A stretch of DNA of 42,759 bases from Eubacterium sp. AF16-48. Lineage in GTDB: Bacteria; Bacillota; Clostridia; Lachnospirales; Lachnospiraceae. The position numbers and the translations under genes are program-made. The notes beneath the pieces were generated by a model that was given only the letters and a program-made list of their open reading frames with translations, had not been told where the DNA came from and did no database searches. The stretch covers positions 5,881-48,639 of the forward strand of contig NZ_QUHB01000016.1 of the NCBI RefSeq assembly GCF_003479405.1, in the 5' to 3' direction. Positions 1 to 9,476 of this stretch are shown one piece after another (within the stretch, counting starts at the first letter, position 1; each line of letters starts with the position of its first letter).

Positions 1-712
1 ATAGCTTTTCTTCTATTGTCTTAACTATCATTGATTTAACAAGCTCTGCTATCTCCGTTGTTTTCATATCTTTATAATCTTCATAATATAAAGGCTTTAA
101 ATAGTGTATCTGAACTTTAACTGTTTTAGTATCCTTTATATCAAATGGTTTAAAAGAATCTATTAATGCCACCGGAACTATTGGTGCTTTTGCTTTGTAC
201 GCACTTTTAAATGATCCCCCTTTAAAGTTTCCCGGTACGTTTCCATTTTTACTTCTGGTACCTTCAGGAAATATTATATAATTACGCCCCTGCTTAATTC
301 CCTCTGTCATTTCTTTTATAATTTGCATTCCCTGTCTTGGGTCACCTCTATCTATTGCTTTTGCATCTAATGCCTTTATTGTTTGTTTAAGTAATGGAAC
401 ATTTGCTAAATCATTTCGTATTACAAATGACGTAGGATTTTTATGAGTGTCACAAATTAACAGCACATCAAACAATCCCTGATGATTTGGCGTAAGTATA
501 TAACCATTTTCATTAGGAATATTTTCAAGTCCTGAACACTCAATTTCCACGTGGGCATATCTGTTTACCTTTTTACACACGTTTCTTACTATATTATATC
601 TTTCTTCTATTGTATATTTATTTTCATTTCCTGCTTTTCCTATTTCGTGAAATAACCATGGAACTTTATAGAATCTCCTTGTAAAAAGATAAGCTATTCT
701 ATTCATTTTCAT
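1..712 (-). CDS. plsC: 1-acyl-sn-glycerol-3-phosphate acyltransferase (PlsC family), 3' end cut by the window
   Basis: Likely transfers a second acyl chain onto lysophosphatidic acid at the membrane to make phosphatidic acid for phospholipid synthesis. The 237 visible residues carry the two family signatures: the catalytic H(X4)D block as NHQGLFD (H77, D82) and the substrate-binding FPEGTR block at about 148-153. The reading frame runs off the left edge without a stop, so the C-terminus is missing. Start chosen at the ATG at 712, which has AGAGG about nine bases upstream; a second in-frame ATG lies two codons later. It begins 26 bp after the fumarase beta-subunit gene on the same strand, so it may be co-transcribed with it, although no functional link is obvious. 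Family membership is firm; exact acyl-donor specificity cannot be read. Confidence 0.88.
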   Translation of the reverse strand, partial: MKMNRIAYLFTRRFYKVPWLFHEIGKAGNENKYTIEERYNIVRNVCKKVNRYAHVEIECSGLENIPNENGYILTPNHQGLFDVLLICDTHKNPTSFVIRNDLANVPLLKQTIKALDAKAIDRGDPRQGMQIIKEMTEGIKQGRNYIIFPEGTRSKNGNVPGNFKGGSFKSAYKAKAPIVPVALIDSFKPFDIKDTKTVKVQIHYLKPLYYEDYKDMKTTEIAELVKSMIVKTIEEKL

Positions 713-737
713 TATATTATTACCTCTTAGATATGTT

Positions 738-1286
738 TTATTCCTTATATTTTTCTATAGCTGTTTCATATAAGTTGTTTCCTTCGCTGTCAATTACAAC
801 TATTACAGGAAAATCTTCTACATATAATTTTCTAATAGCTTCTGTTCCTAAATCATCATATGCTATTACTTCACTTTTCTTTATGCATTTTGATAATATT
901 GCTCCGGCTCCTCCTATAGCAGCAAAATATACACTTCCATTTCTTACTATGGCGTCTCTGACTGCCTGAGATCTTTTTCCTTTTCCTATCATTCCCTTTA
1001 ATCCTAAATCTAACAGTTTTGGAGCATATTTATCCATTCTGCTGGCAGTAGTCGGTCCTGCTGAACCTATTGGTCTGCCTTCCCTGGCAGGGGATGGCCC
1101 CATATAGTATATTATATTGTTAGCCATTTCTATTGGTAATTGCTGATTTTTTTCTAATGCCTCATACATCCTTTTATGGGCAGCATCTCTTGCAGTGTAT
1201 ATTGTTCCTGTTATATAAACATAATCTCCTGCTCTTAATGAATTTGCATCTTCATTGCTTATTGGAGCCTGTATTTTCTTATCCAT
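738..1286 (-). CDS. class I fumarate hydratase, beta (C-terminal) subunit
   Basis: Small subunit of an iron-sulfur (class I) fumarase, which interconverts fumarate and L-malate; the related L-tartrate dehydratase is the main alternative. The 182-residue length is that of stand-alone beta subunits, which correspond to the C-terminal domain of one-piece class I fumarases. Recognisable blocks are the early GDYVYITGTIYTARDAAHK stretch and the central GPSPAREGRPIGSAGPTTASRM stretch, both near the substrate pocket in this family. An AAGGAG ribosome site precedes the ATG. The alpha subunit is the next gene upstream (1377-2219), separated by 90 bp, which is long for two partners of one enzyme. In an anaerobe this probably serves the reductive branch of the TCA cycle. 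Confidence 0.88.
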   Translation of the reverse strand: MDKKIQAPISNEDANSLRAGDYVYITGTIYTARDAAHKRMYEALEKNQQLPIEMANNIIYYMGPSPAREGRPIGSAGPTTASRMDKYAPKLLDLGLKGMIGKGKRSQAVRDAIVRNGSVYFAAIGGAGAILSKCIKKSEVIAYDDLGTEAIRKLYVEDFPVIVVIDSEGNNLYETAIEKYKE

Positions 1287-1376
1287 ATTATCTCCTTATA
1301 TCTATATATTGTGATTTGTTATTAGTTTCTTCCTATTATAATGTGTAATTACATTATTCTATATATTGTGCTTTTG

Positions 1377-2219
1377 TTATAATGTTCTTGATACATGTCT
1401 GTTTACATGACAACATATATTTACTGCTACAGGAAGACCTGCAATATGGGTAGGATAGGTTTCCACATTAACTGCCAAAGCTGTCTGGGTACCACCTAAT
1501 CCTCCCGGTCCTATTCCTAATTTATTTATTTTTTCTAACAATTCTTCCTCCATATCCTTTACATATGGTATGTGGGAAGATAAATCTGCAGGACGTGCTA
1601 ATGCTTTTTTGGCTAAAATAGCACATTTTTCAAATGTTCCACCTATTCCTACACCTACAACCATAGGAGGGCAGGCGTTCGGTCCTGCATCCTTTACAGC
1701 TGTAATTACAGCATCCTTTACACCTTCTATTCCATCAGCAGGTTTTAACATAAACACACGGCTCATGTTTTCACTTCCAAATCCCTTTGGTGCCAATGTT
1801 ATTTTTATATTTTCTCCGGGAACAATGCTGTAATGTATTACTGCCGGTGTATTATCTTTAGTATTTTCTCTTATTATAGGGTCGCTTACTACTGATTTTC
1901 TTAAATACCCATCTACATAGCCACGTCTTACACCTTCATTTATGGCATCTTCTAAATTTTCACCTTCTATATGTACATCCTGTCCTATTTCCATAAAAAC
2001 CACAGCCATTCCCGTATCCTGACATATAGGTATCATATCCTCTGCAGCTATTTTCAAATTTTCATCTAATTGTTCTAAAATCTGACTTCCAAGAGGAGAT
2101 TTTTCATTTTTTCGTGCATTATTTAATACATTTAACATATCCGGTGCAAGATAATGATTTGCTTCTATACACATTTCTTTTATATTATTGATTATTTCAT
2201 CAGTATTTATAATTCTCAT
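1377..2219 (-). CDS. class I fumarate hydratase, alpha (N-terminal) subunit
   Basis: Large, iron-sulfur-carrying subunit of the two-component class I fumarase, 280 residues. Three cysteines expected to hold the [4Fe-4S] cluster are visible: C66 in PICQDTGM, C183 in NACPPMVVG, and C269 or C270 in NICCHVNRH near the end. Glycine-rich GVGIGG (189-194) and GPGGLGGTQTA (238-247) are typical of the family. The cluster makes these enzymes oxygen-sensitive, which fits an anaerobe. It lies upstream of its beta subunit on the same strand and 54 bp downstream of gyrA, with a hairpin in between, so it may depend partly on gyrase transcription. L(+)-tartrate dehydratase alpha is the main alternative; fumarase is more likely in this housekeeping setting. 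Confidence 0.9.
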   Translation of the reverse strand: MRIINTDEIINNIKEMCIEANHYLAPDMLNVLNNARKNEKSPLGSQILEQLDENLKIAAEDMIPICQDTGMAVVFMEIGQDVHIEGENLEDAINEGVRRGYVDGYLRKSVVSDPIIRENTKDNTPAVIHYSIVPGENIKITLAPKGFGSENMSRVFMLKPADGIEGVKDAVITAVKDAGPNACPPMVVGVGIGGTFEKCAILAKKALARPADLSSHIPYVKDMEEELLEKINKLGIGPGGLGGTQTALAVNVETYPTHIAGLPVAVNICCHVNRHVSRTL

Positions 2220-2245
2220 ATATATTCCTCTCTTTTTAACGCATT

Positions 2246-2272
2246 AAAGGCGACTTATTTCAGCCGCCTTTT
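2246..2272 (-). terminator. weak hairpin between gyrA and the fumarase genes
   Basis: Arms GGCGAC and GCCGCC pair around an eight-base loop with one mismatch. On the plus strand the hairpin is followed by seven T; on the minus strand, where gyrA is transcribed, only three T follow. It therefore looks like a partial terminator for gyrA that may let some transcription into the fumarase genes. Confidence 0.45.
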
Positions 2273-2273
2273 T

Positions 2274-4802
2274 TTAATAATTTTCAGAATCTTCTTCTGT
2301 CTGTTCACTTTCTTCTGATTCTTCGAGCATTGCTGCCTGTGCGTCAGCTTCAGTTACACTTTCTTTTACCTTTGTAATGCTTGCTACAACAATATCATTG
2401 TCATTTCCCGTATTCATAAGTTTTACTCCTAATGTAACCCTTCCAAGTATGGAAATATCGTCAACAAACATTCTTATGATAATACCTTCATTGGTAATCA
2501 TCATAATTTCATTTCCGTTATTTACTGCTTTTGCACCTATTACCTCACCGGTTTTTTCGGTAATCTTATAGCATTTTACACCTTTTCCGCCACGGTTTTG
2601 AAGTTTAAAATCACTAAACGGTGTACGTTTACCCATTCCGTTTGCAGATACAATTAATATACATTCGCCCTGTGATTCAAGCTGCATAGATATAACTTCA
2701 TCGCCTAAATTTAATTCTATGCCTCTTACACCCATTGCAGAACGTCCTGTTTCACGGACATCTGTTTCACGGAATTTTATTCCCTGACCATTCTTAGTTA
2801 TTAACATAATATTGTCAGAATTATCAGATATCATCACATCTATTAACTCATCATCTTCTCTTAGTGTAATTGCCTGAATTCCGCTCTTTCTAATATTGGT
2901 ATATGCGCTTACAGGTGTCTTTTTAACAATACCATTTTTTGTTGCCATTATAAGGTACTTGTCCTCTTCAAATTCACGCATCTGAACCATAGCTGATATT
3001 TTTTCTCCAGGCTGTAGCTGTAAAAGATTGACAATTGCCATTCCTCTTGCAGTTCTTCCTGCTTCAGGTATTTCGTAGCATTTAAGCTTATAAATACGTC
3101 CTGTATTGGTAAGGAATAATATATAATCATGGGTTGAAACCATAAACATATCTTTCATAAAATCATTGTCTATAGTCTGCATTCCCTTTATACCTTTTCC
3201 ACCACGGTTCTGTGACTTAAAGTTATCTACAGTCATTCTCTTTATATAACCTAAGTTAGTCATGGCTACTACTGTATCTTCTTCCGGAATTAAGTCTTCG
3301 TCAGATAAATCTCCCACATTAATTCCTATTTTTGTTCTTCTTTCATCACCAAATTTATCTCTTACAATTTCCATTTCTTCTTTTATTACTGTAAGAAGCT
3401 TGTTTTCATCTGCAAGAATAGATTTTAAATAATCAATCTTTGCCATTAATTCAGCATATTCTGCTTCAAGGTCTTCTCTTGCCAAACCTGTCAACTGGCG
3501 AAGTCTCATATCCACAATAGCCTGTGACTGTGCATCTGAAAGACCAAATCTTTCAATTAAGTTATTTTTAGCATCAGCAGTTGTCCTTGAACCTCTGATT
3601 ATTTTTATTACTTCATCAATATTATCAAGGGCAATTAATAAACCTTTAATAATGTGTGCTCTTTCTTCTGCCTTGTTTAATTCAAACTTTGTTCTTCTTG
3701 TTACAACATCCTTCTGATGCTTTAAATATTCGTCTAACATTTGAAGAAGATTTAATACTTTTGGCTCTCCATTAACTAGCGCTAACATAATTACACCAAA
3801 AGAATCCTGTAACTGTGTATGTTTATAAAGCTGATTTAAAATAACATTGGCATTGGCATCACGTCTAACTTCAATTACAACACGTGTACCGTCCTGGTCG
3901 GACTCATCTCTTAAATCTGTTATTCCATCAACTTTCTTTTCTTTTACAAGACTTGCAATTTTTTCTACTAATTTTGCTTTATTAACCATGTATGGAAGTT
4001 CAGTTACAATTATTCTGCTTTTTCCATTGTCCATAGTTTCAATCTCAGAAACTGCACGTGTTTTTATTTTTCCACGGCCTGTTCTGTAAGCCTGCTCAAT
4101 ATCTTTTCTACCTAAGATTGTAGCACCTGTAGGAAAATCAGGCCCCTTAATAATTTCCATAATTTCTTCTATGGTTGTGTCTCTGTTTTCCTGTACTTTA
4201 TTGTCAATTATTTTTACAATTGCATTTATTGTTTCTGTTAAGTTATGTGGTGGTATGTTTGTAGCCATACCTACGGCAATACCGCTGGTTCCGTTTACTA
4301 AAAGATTAGGATATCTTGATGGAAGAACTGATGGTTCTTTTTCTGTTTCATCAAAGTTTGGCGTAAATTCCACAGTATCCTTGTTAATGTCTGCAACCAT
4401 TTCCATAGATATTTTGCTAAGACGTGCTTCAGTGTAACGCATTGCGGCAGCACCGTCGCCATCTTCTGAACCAAAGTTTCCGTGACCGTCAACTAAAGGA
4501 TATCTTGTATTCCATTCCTGAGCCATATTAACTAAGGCACCGTAAATAGAACTGTCACCATGTGGATGGAATTTACCCATGGTATCACCAACAATACGGG
4601 CACATTTTCTGTGTGGCTTATCCGGTCCGTTATTAAGTTCAACCATTGAGTAAAGCACTCTACGCTGAACCGGCTTTAAACCGTCTCTTACATCAGGTAA
4701 TGCTCTTGATGCAATTACGCTCATGGCATAATCTATATAAGAGGTTTCCATAGTTTCTTTTAAGTCTACTTCATGAATTTTGTCAAATATCTTATCGTCC
4801 AC
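2274..4802 (-). CDS. gyrA: DNA gyrase subunit A
   Basis: DNA-breaking and -wrapping subunit of type II topoisomerase; with GyrB it introduces negative supercoils. At 842 residues it has the expected order: winged-helix breakage-reunion domain with the catalytic tyrosine in AAMRYTEARL (Y123), coiled-coil tower, and C-terminal beta-pinwheel. Two GyrA-box-like motifs, QNRGGKG, occur near residues 531 and 735; the first is at the position of the wrapping motif that distinguishes GyrA from ParC. The tail is strongly acidic. It follows gyrB by 13 bp and is surely co-transcribed with it. Oddity: in the quinolone-determining stretch HPHGDSSIYG, the serine matching E. coli Ser83 is present (S84), but the position matching Asp87 is glycine (G88). 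Confidence 0.97.
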   Translation of the reverse strand: MDDKIFDKIHEVDLKETMETSYIDYAMSVIASRALPDVRDGLKPVQRRVLYSMVELNNGPDKPHRKCARIVGDTMGKFHPHGDSSIYGALVNMAQEWNTRYPLVDGHGNFGSEDGDGAAAMRYTEARLSKISMEMVADINKDTVEFTPNFDETEKEPSVLPSRYPNLLVNGTSGIAVGMATNIPPHNLTETINAIVKIIDNKVQENRDTTIEEIMEIIKGPDFPTGATILGRKDIEQAYRTGRGKIKTRAVSEIETMDNGKSRIIVTELPYMVNKAKLVEKIASLVKEKKVDGITDLRDESDQDGTRVVIEVRRDANANVILNQLYKHTQLQDSFGVIMLALVNGEPKVLNLLQMLDEYLKHQKDVVTRRTKFELNKAEERAHIIKGLLIALDNIDEVIKIIRGSRTTADAKNNLIERFGLSDAQSQAIVDMRLRQLTGLAREDLEAEYAELMAKIDYLKSILADENKLLTVIKEEMEIVRDKFGDERRTKIGINVGDLSDEDLIPEEDTVVAMTNLGYIKRMTVDNFKSQNRGGKGIKGMQTIDNDFMKDMFMVSTHDYILFLTNTGRIYKLKCYEIPEAGRTARGMAIVNLLQLQPGEKISAMVQMREFEEDKYLIMATKNGIVKKTPVSAYTNIRKSGIQAITLREDDELIDVMISDNSDNIMLITKNGQGIKFRETDVRETGRSAMGVRGIELNLGDEVISMQLESQGECILIVSANGMGKRTPFSDFKLQNRGGKGVKCYKITEKTGEVIGAKAVNNGNEIMMITNEGIIIRMFVDDISILGRVTLGVKLMNTGNDNDIVVASITKVKESVTEADAQAAMLEESEESEQTEEDSENY

Positions 4803-4815
4803 TTATATTTTCCTC

Positions 4816-6768
<1,953 letters not shown>

Positions 6769-6776
6769 CTATTTTT

Positions 6777-7865
6777 TTAAACCATTTTTTCAGATACGGT
6801 ACCTTCCGTAACCTGAAAAACCTTATTAATTTTGAATCTGTTCTCTATAAATTCATCAAGTCCCGTGCATGTAATAATAGTCTGAATATTATCAAGGCTT
6901 TTAAGAAGATGATTTTGTCTTTTTGAATCTAATTCTGATAAAACATCATCTAAAAGCAACACAGGTGTATCATTTATCAATGATTTTACTAACTCTATCT
7001 CCGCTAATTTAAGTGATAGGGCTATTGTTCTTTTTTGTCCCTGACTTCCGTAAGTTCTAATATTTTTTCCCCTGTTAAAAAACAAAACATCGTCTCTGTG
7101 TGGGCCAACGGAAGTGTTTTTATACTTTATGTCTTTTTCTCTATTTGTCACTATTTTCTCATATAAATCATCTGTTTCACAATTTTTCTCATATATAATT
7201 TCTATATCTTCCTGATTATCCGTCAGTTCATTGTGAATAGGTATAAGAATATTACTTATTTCTTTTATAAATTCTTCTCTTCTTTTTATAATTTCACCAC
7301 CATATTTTGCTAACTGCATATCCCAGACATCTAAGGTCTGCTTTAGTTCCGGTTTGAAATATAAATCTTTAAGAAGTTGATTTCTCTGGCTTAAAACTTT
7401 GTTGTAATTTACAAGATTATACACATATATCTTGTCTAACTGACAAAGCTCCATATCTATAAACTTTCTTCTTTCAGAAGGACCATTTTTTATGATATTT
7501 AAATCTTCAGGTGAAAAAATAATTACATTAAAAACGCCAAATAGCTCACTTGCCTTTTTTATGGGAATACCATTTATGGCAATTCCCTTTGACTTATTTT
7601 TTCTTAAATGAATATCTATCCGCTGTTCTCTTCCATTTTTGTTAATGTGAAGTTTTATGTGACCTTCATCACTGTCAAAATTAATTAACTCAAAATCCTT
7701 GTTGCTTCTATGAGATTTTGTTGTGCTACACATATATATAGCTTCTAGTATATTCGTCTTTCCCTGAGCATTGTTACCATATAAAATATTTGTCTGCTTA
7801 TCTAAATCCAGCTCTAATAATTTATAATTTCTAAAATTACTTAGTTCTAATTTTGTAACTATCAT
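6777..7865 (-). CDS. recF: DNA replication and repair protein RecF
   Basis: SMC-like ATPase that with RecO and RecR loads RecA at single-strand gaps. At 362 residues it is normal for the family. Walker A is YGNNAQGKTN near the N-terminus, the ABC-type signature is YGSQGQKRTIAL, and Walker B with the D-loop is PVLLLDDVLSELD. Its ATG overlaps the last base of the stop codon of the upstream S4-domain gene (TAATG), which implies translational coupling. Together with dnaA, dnaN and gyrB it forms the classic origin-proximal cluster. Confidence 0.96.
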   Translation of the reverse strand: MIVTKLELSNFRNYKLLELDLDKQTNILYGNNAQGKTNILEAIYMCSTTKSHRSNKDFELINFDSDEGHIKLHINKNGREQRIDIHLRKNKSKGIAINGIPIKKASELFGVFNVIIFSPEDLNIIKNGPSERRKFIDMELCQLDKIYVYNLVNYNKVLSQRNQLLKDLYFKPELKQTLDVWDMQLAKYGGEIIKRREEFIKEISNILIPIHNELTDNQEDIEIIYEKNCETDDLYEKIVTNREKDIKYKNTSVGPHRDDVLFFNRGKNIRTYGSQGQKRTIALSLKLAEIELVKSLINDTPVLLLDDVLSELDSKRQNHLLKSLDNIQTIITCTGLDEFIENRFKINKVFQVTEGTVSEKMV

Positions 7866-8068
7866 TATTTTACTGTAACCAATGTTCCTTCAAATTCAAA
7901 ATTGTCACCGGAGTAAAGCTTCTTTCCTCTTCTGGTATCCACCTCTCCATTAACCTTAACCTGTCCATCCTGAATTACAAACTTTGCATCAACTCCTGAA
8001 CCTACAAGACCTGCAAGTTTAAGAGCCTGTCCTAATTTTATATATTCATCCTTAATGGTTATTTCCAT
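7865..8068 (-). CDS. yaaA: S4-domain RNA-binding protein, YaaA/RlbA type
   Basis: A 67-residue protein made almost only of an S4 RNA-binding fold: IKLGQALKLAGLVGSGVDAK followed by GQVKVNGEVDTRRGKKLYSGD. Proteins of this kind sit between dnaN and recF in many Firmicutes; the Bacillus member is called YaaA or RlbA and has been linked to ribosome assembly, but its precise function here is inference. It starts 17 bp after dnaN and shares one base with the recF start. The match is strong in sequence and position. Confidence 0.9.
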   Translation of the reverse strand: MEITIKDEYIKLGQALKLAGLVGSGVDAKFVIQDGQVKVNGEVDTRRGKKLYSGDNFEFEGTLVTVK

Positions 8069-8085
8069 TTTAATCTTCCTTTCCG

Positions 8086-9186
8086 CTACTGTACAACAGG
8101 AAGCACGATATAAATGTAGCTGTTTTCCTCATCTCTGATAAAGCATGGTGCTTTAGGATTAGTAAAGAAAATGCTTACCTGTTCCTGGTCTAAAACCTTC
8201 AATATATCTATAAGGAATTTAGGATTGAAACTAATCATTATATCTGAACCTTCTTTAGATATAGGAATACTTTCATCCATAGAACCTATAAATGTATTAA
8301 TGGATAATTCCATTTCAGTATCTTTAATTGTCAAAAATACCGGTTTCTTGTCACCTTCTTTTATAAGAAGTGTGGCTCTGTCAATACAGTCAGCCATTTC
8401 TTTTTTATTTATGGTGATCTTTGTTTTATAATCGTTACTAATCATTTTATCAGTGTCAAAATAATTAGTTGCCTCTATTAATCTTGAAACTACAATTGTA
8501 TCATCAAACTCAAACAAAATATGGTTATTTGTAAAGTAGATATTAACATCATCATCAACTCCACCGTTTAATATTTTACTAATTTCATTTAATGATTTTC
8601 CCGGAACTAAAACCTTAAAATCACCGTACTCTTCTTTTAACTCAATATTTCTAATGGCAATACGGAATTTATCAAGAGCTACAACTTTTAATTTATTTCC
8701 ATGAACTTCAAATAACTCACCTGTAAGGAGTTTATTTTTTTCAGCATCATTTATAGCAAAACTTGTTTGTCTGATTACTTCTTTAAGAGAAAACTGTGAA
8801 ATTGTGATTTTGTTATTCTTTTCAATAACAGGGAGATAAGAAAAATCCTCTGCAGACTTTACAAGAATATTAAATTTAGCATTTTCACAGGTTATATTAG
8901 CCTTTGTTTCATCATTTACTTCTATTAATACATCATTATCAGGAAGCTTTCTTACAATTTCTGAAAAAATCTTTGCATCAATAGCAATACTTCCTGCTTC
9001 AATAATTTCTCCTAATACCTTTGTTTCAATACCAAGCTCCATATCGTTGGCTGTCATTTTAATTTCACCTTCAGTAGCATCAATCAAAATACATTCTAAT
9101 ATAGACATGGTTGTTTTAGATGATACGGCTTTCATTACAATATTAATACCTGATATCAAATCTGATTTTTTACAAACTAACTTCAT
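8086..9186 (-). CDS. dnaN: DNA polymerase III beta sliding clamp
   Basis: Forms the dimeric ring that tethers replicative DNA polymerase and other clamp-binding proteins to DNA. The 366 residues match the family length. Visible landmarks are the N-terminal MKLVCKKSDLISGINIV, the TILECILIDATEGEIKMTANDMELGI stretch of the first clamp domain (split here only by normal sequence), and the C-terminal IYIVLPVVQ, which resembles the usual YLIMPMRL-type end. A GGAG ribosome site lies in the 290-bp origin region upstream. It is the second gene of the dnaA-dnaN-yaaA-recF-gyrBA series. No unusual features were seen. Confidence 0.96.
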   Translation of the reverse strand: MKLVCKKSDLISGINIVMKAVSSKTTMSILECILIDATEGEIKMTANDMELGIETKVLGEIIEAGSIAIDAKIFSEIVRKLPDNDVLIEVNDETKANITCENAKFNILVKSAEDFSYLPVIEKNNKITISQFSLKEVIRQTSFAINDAEKNKLLTGELFEVHGNKLKVVALDKFRIAIRNIELKEEYGDFKVLVPGKSLNEISKILNGGVDDDVNIYFTNNHILFEFDDTIVVSRLIEATNYFDTDKMISNDYKTKITINKKEMADCIDRATLLIKEGDKKPVFLTIKDTEMELSINTFIGSMDESIPISKEGSDIMISFNPKFLIDILKVLDQEQVSIFFTNPKAPCFIRDEENSYIYIVLPVVQ

Positions 9187-9476
9187 AAGTACTCTCCTTC
9201 ATTTAGAAAATTTAGCTATAAATATATAAATAATATTTTAATAATAATAATAAGCTGTGTTAATATGTTAAAAACTTTAGAAGTTCCTTTATAATAAAGG
9301 GAAAAACAAAATAATAACATGTTAATAACATGAAAATAATTAACAAGATATTAACAATAACCCATGGTTTAAATGTTAAGTAATTATCATCCGTAAAAAG
9401 TTATTATCACGTTATTAACATGCTATAATCACTGTTATTAACGTAAAAACGCGAGTTATTAACAAAGTTATTAACA
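9187..9476. other. oriC: oriC, dnaA-dnaN part: DnaA-box-like cluster and AT-rich unwinding candidate
   Basis: This 290-bp gap holds repeated DnaA-box-like 9-mers. TTATTAACA is at 9412-9420, 9456-9464 and 9468-9476. One-base variants are TTATTAACG (9435-9443) and TTATTATCA (9401-9409). A reverse copy, TGTTAATAA, is at 9320-9328. Start-to-start spacings from 9401 are 11, 23, 21 and 12 bp, close to whole helical turns. Toward dnaN the DNA becomes almost pure A/T (about 9206-9253), ending in five TAA triplets (9239-9253), a GCTG spacer, and a weak reverse box (9258-9266). By analogy with Bacillus, the dnaA-dnaN gap is the likely unwinding side of a bipartite origin. No canonical TTATCCACA is present. 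Confidence 0.8.

Noticed and set aside
2745..2775. Two TGTTTCACGG stretches in gyrA resembling parS halves
   Set aside because: No inverted second half. They encode the repeated RET segments of the GyrA C-terminal domain.
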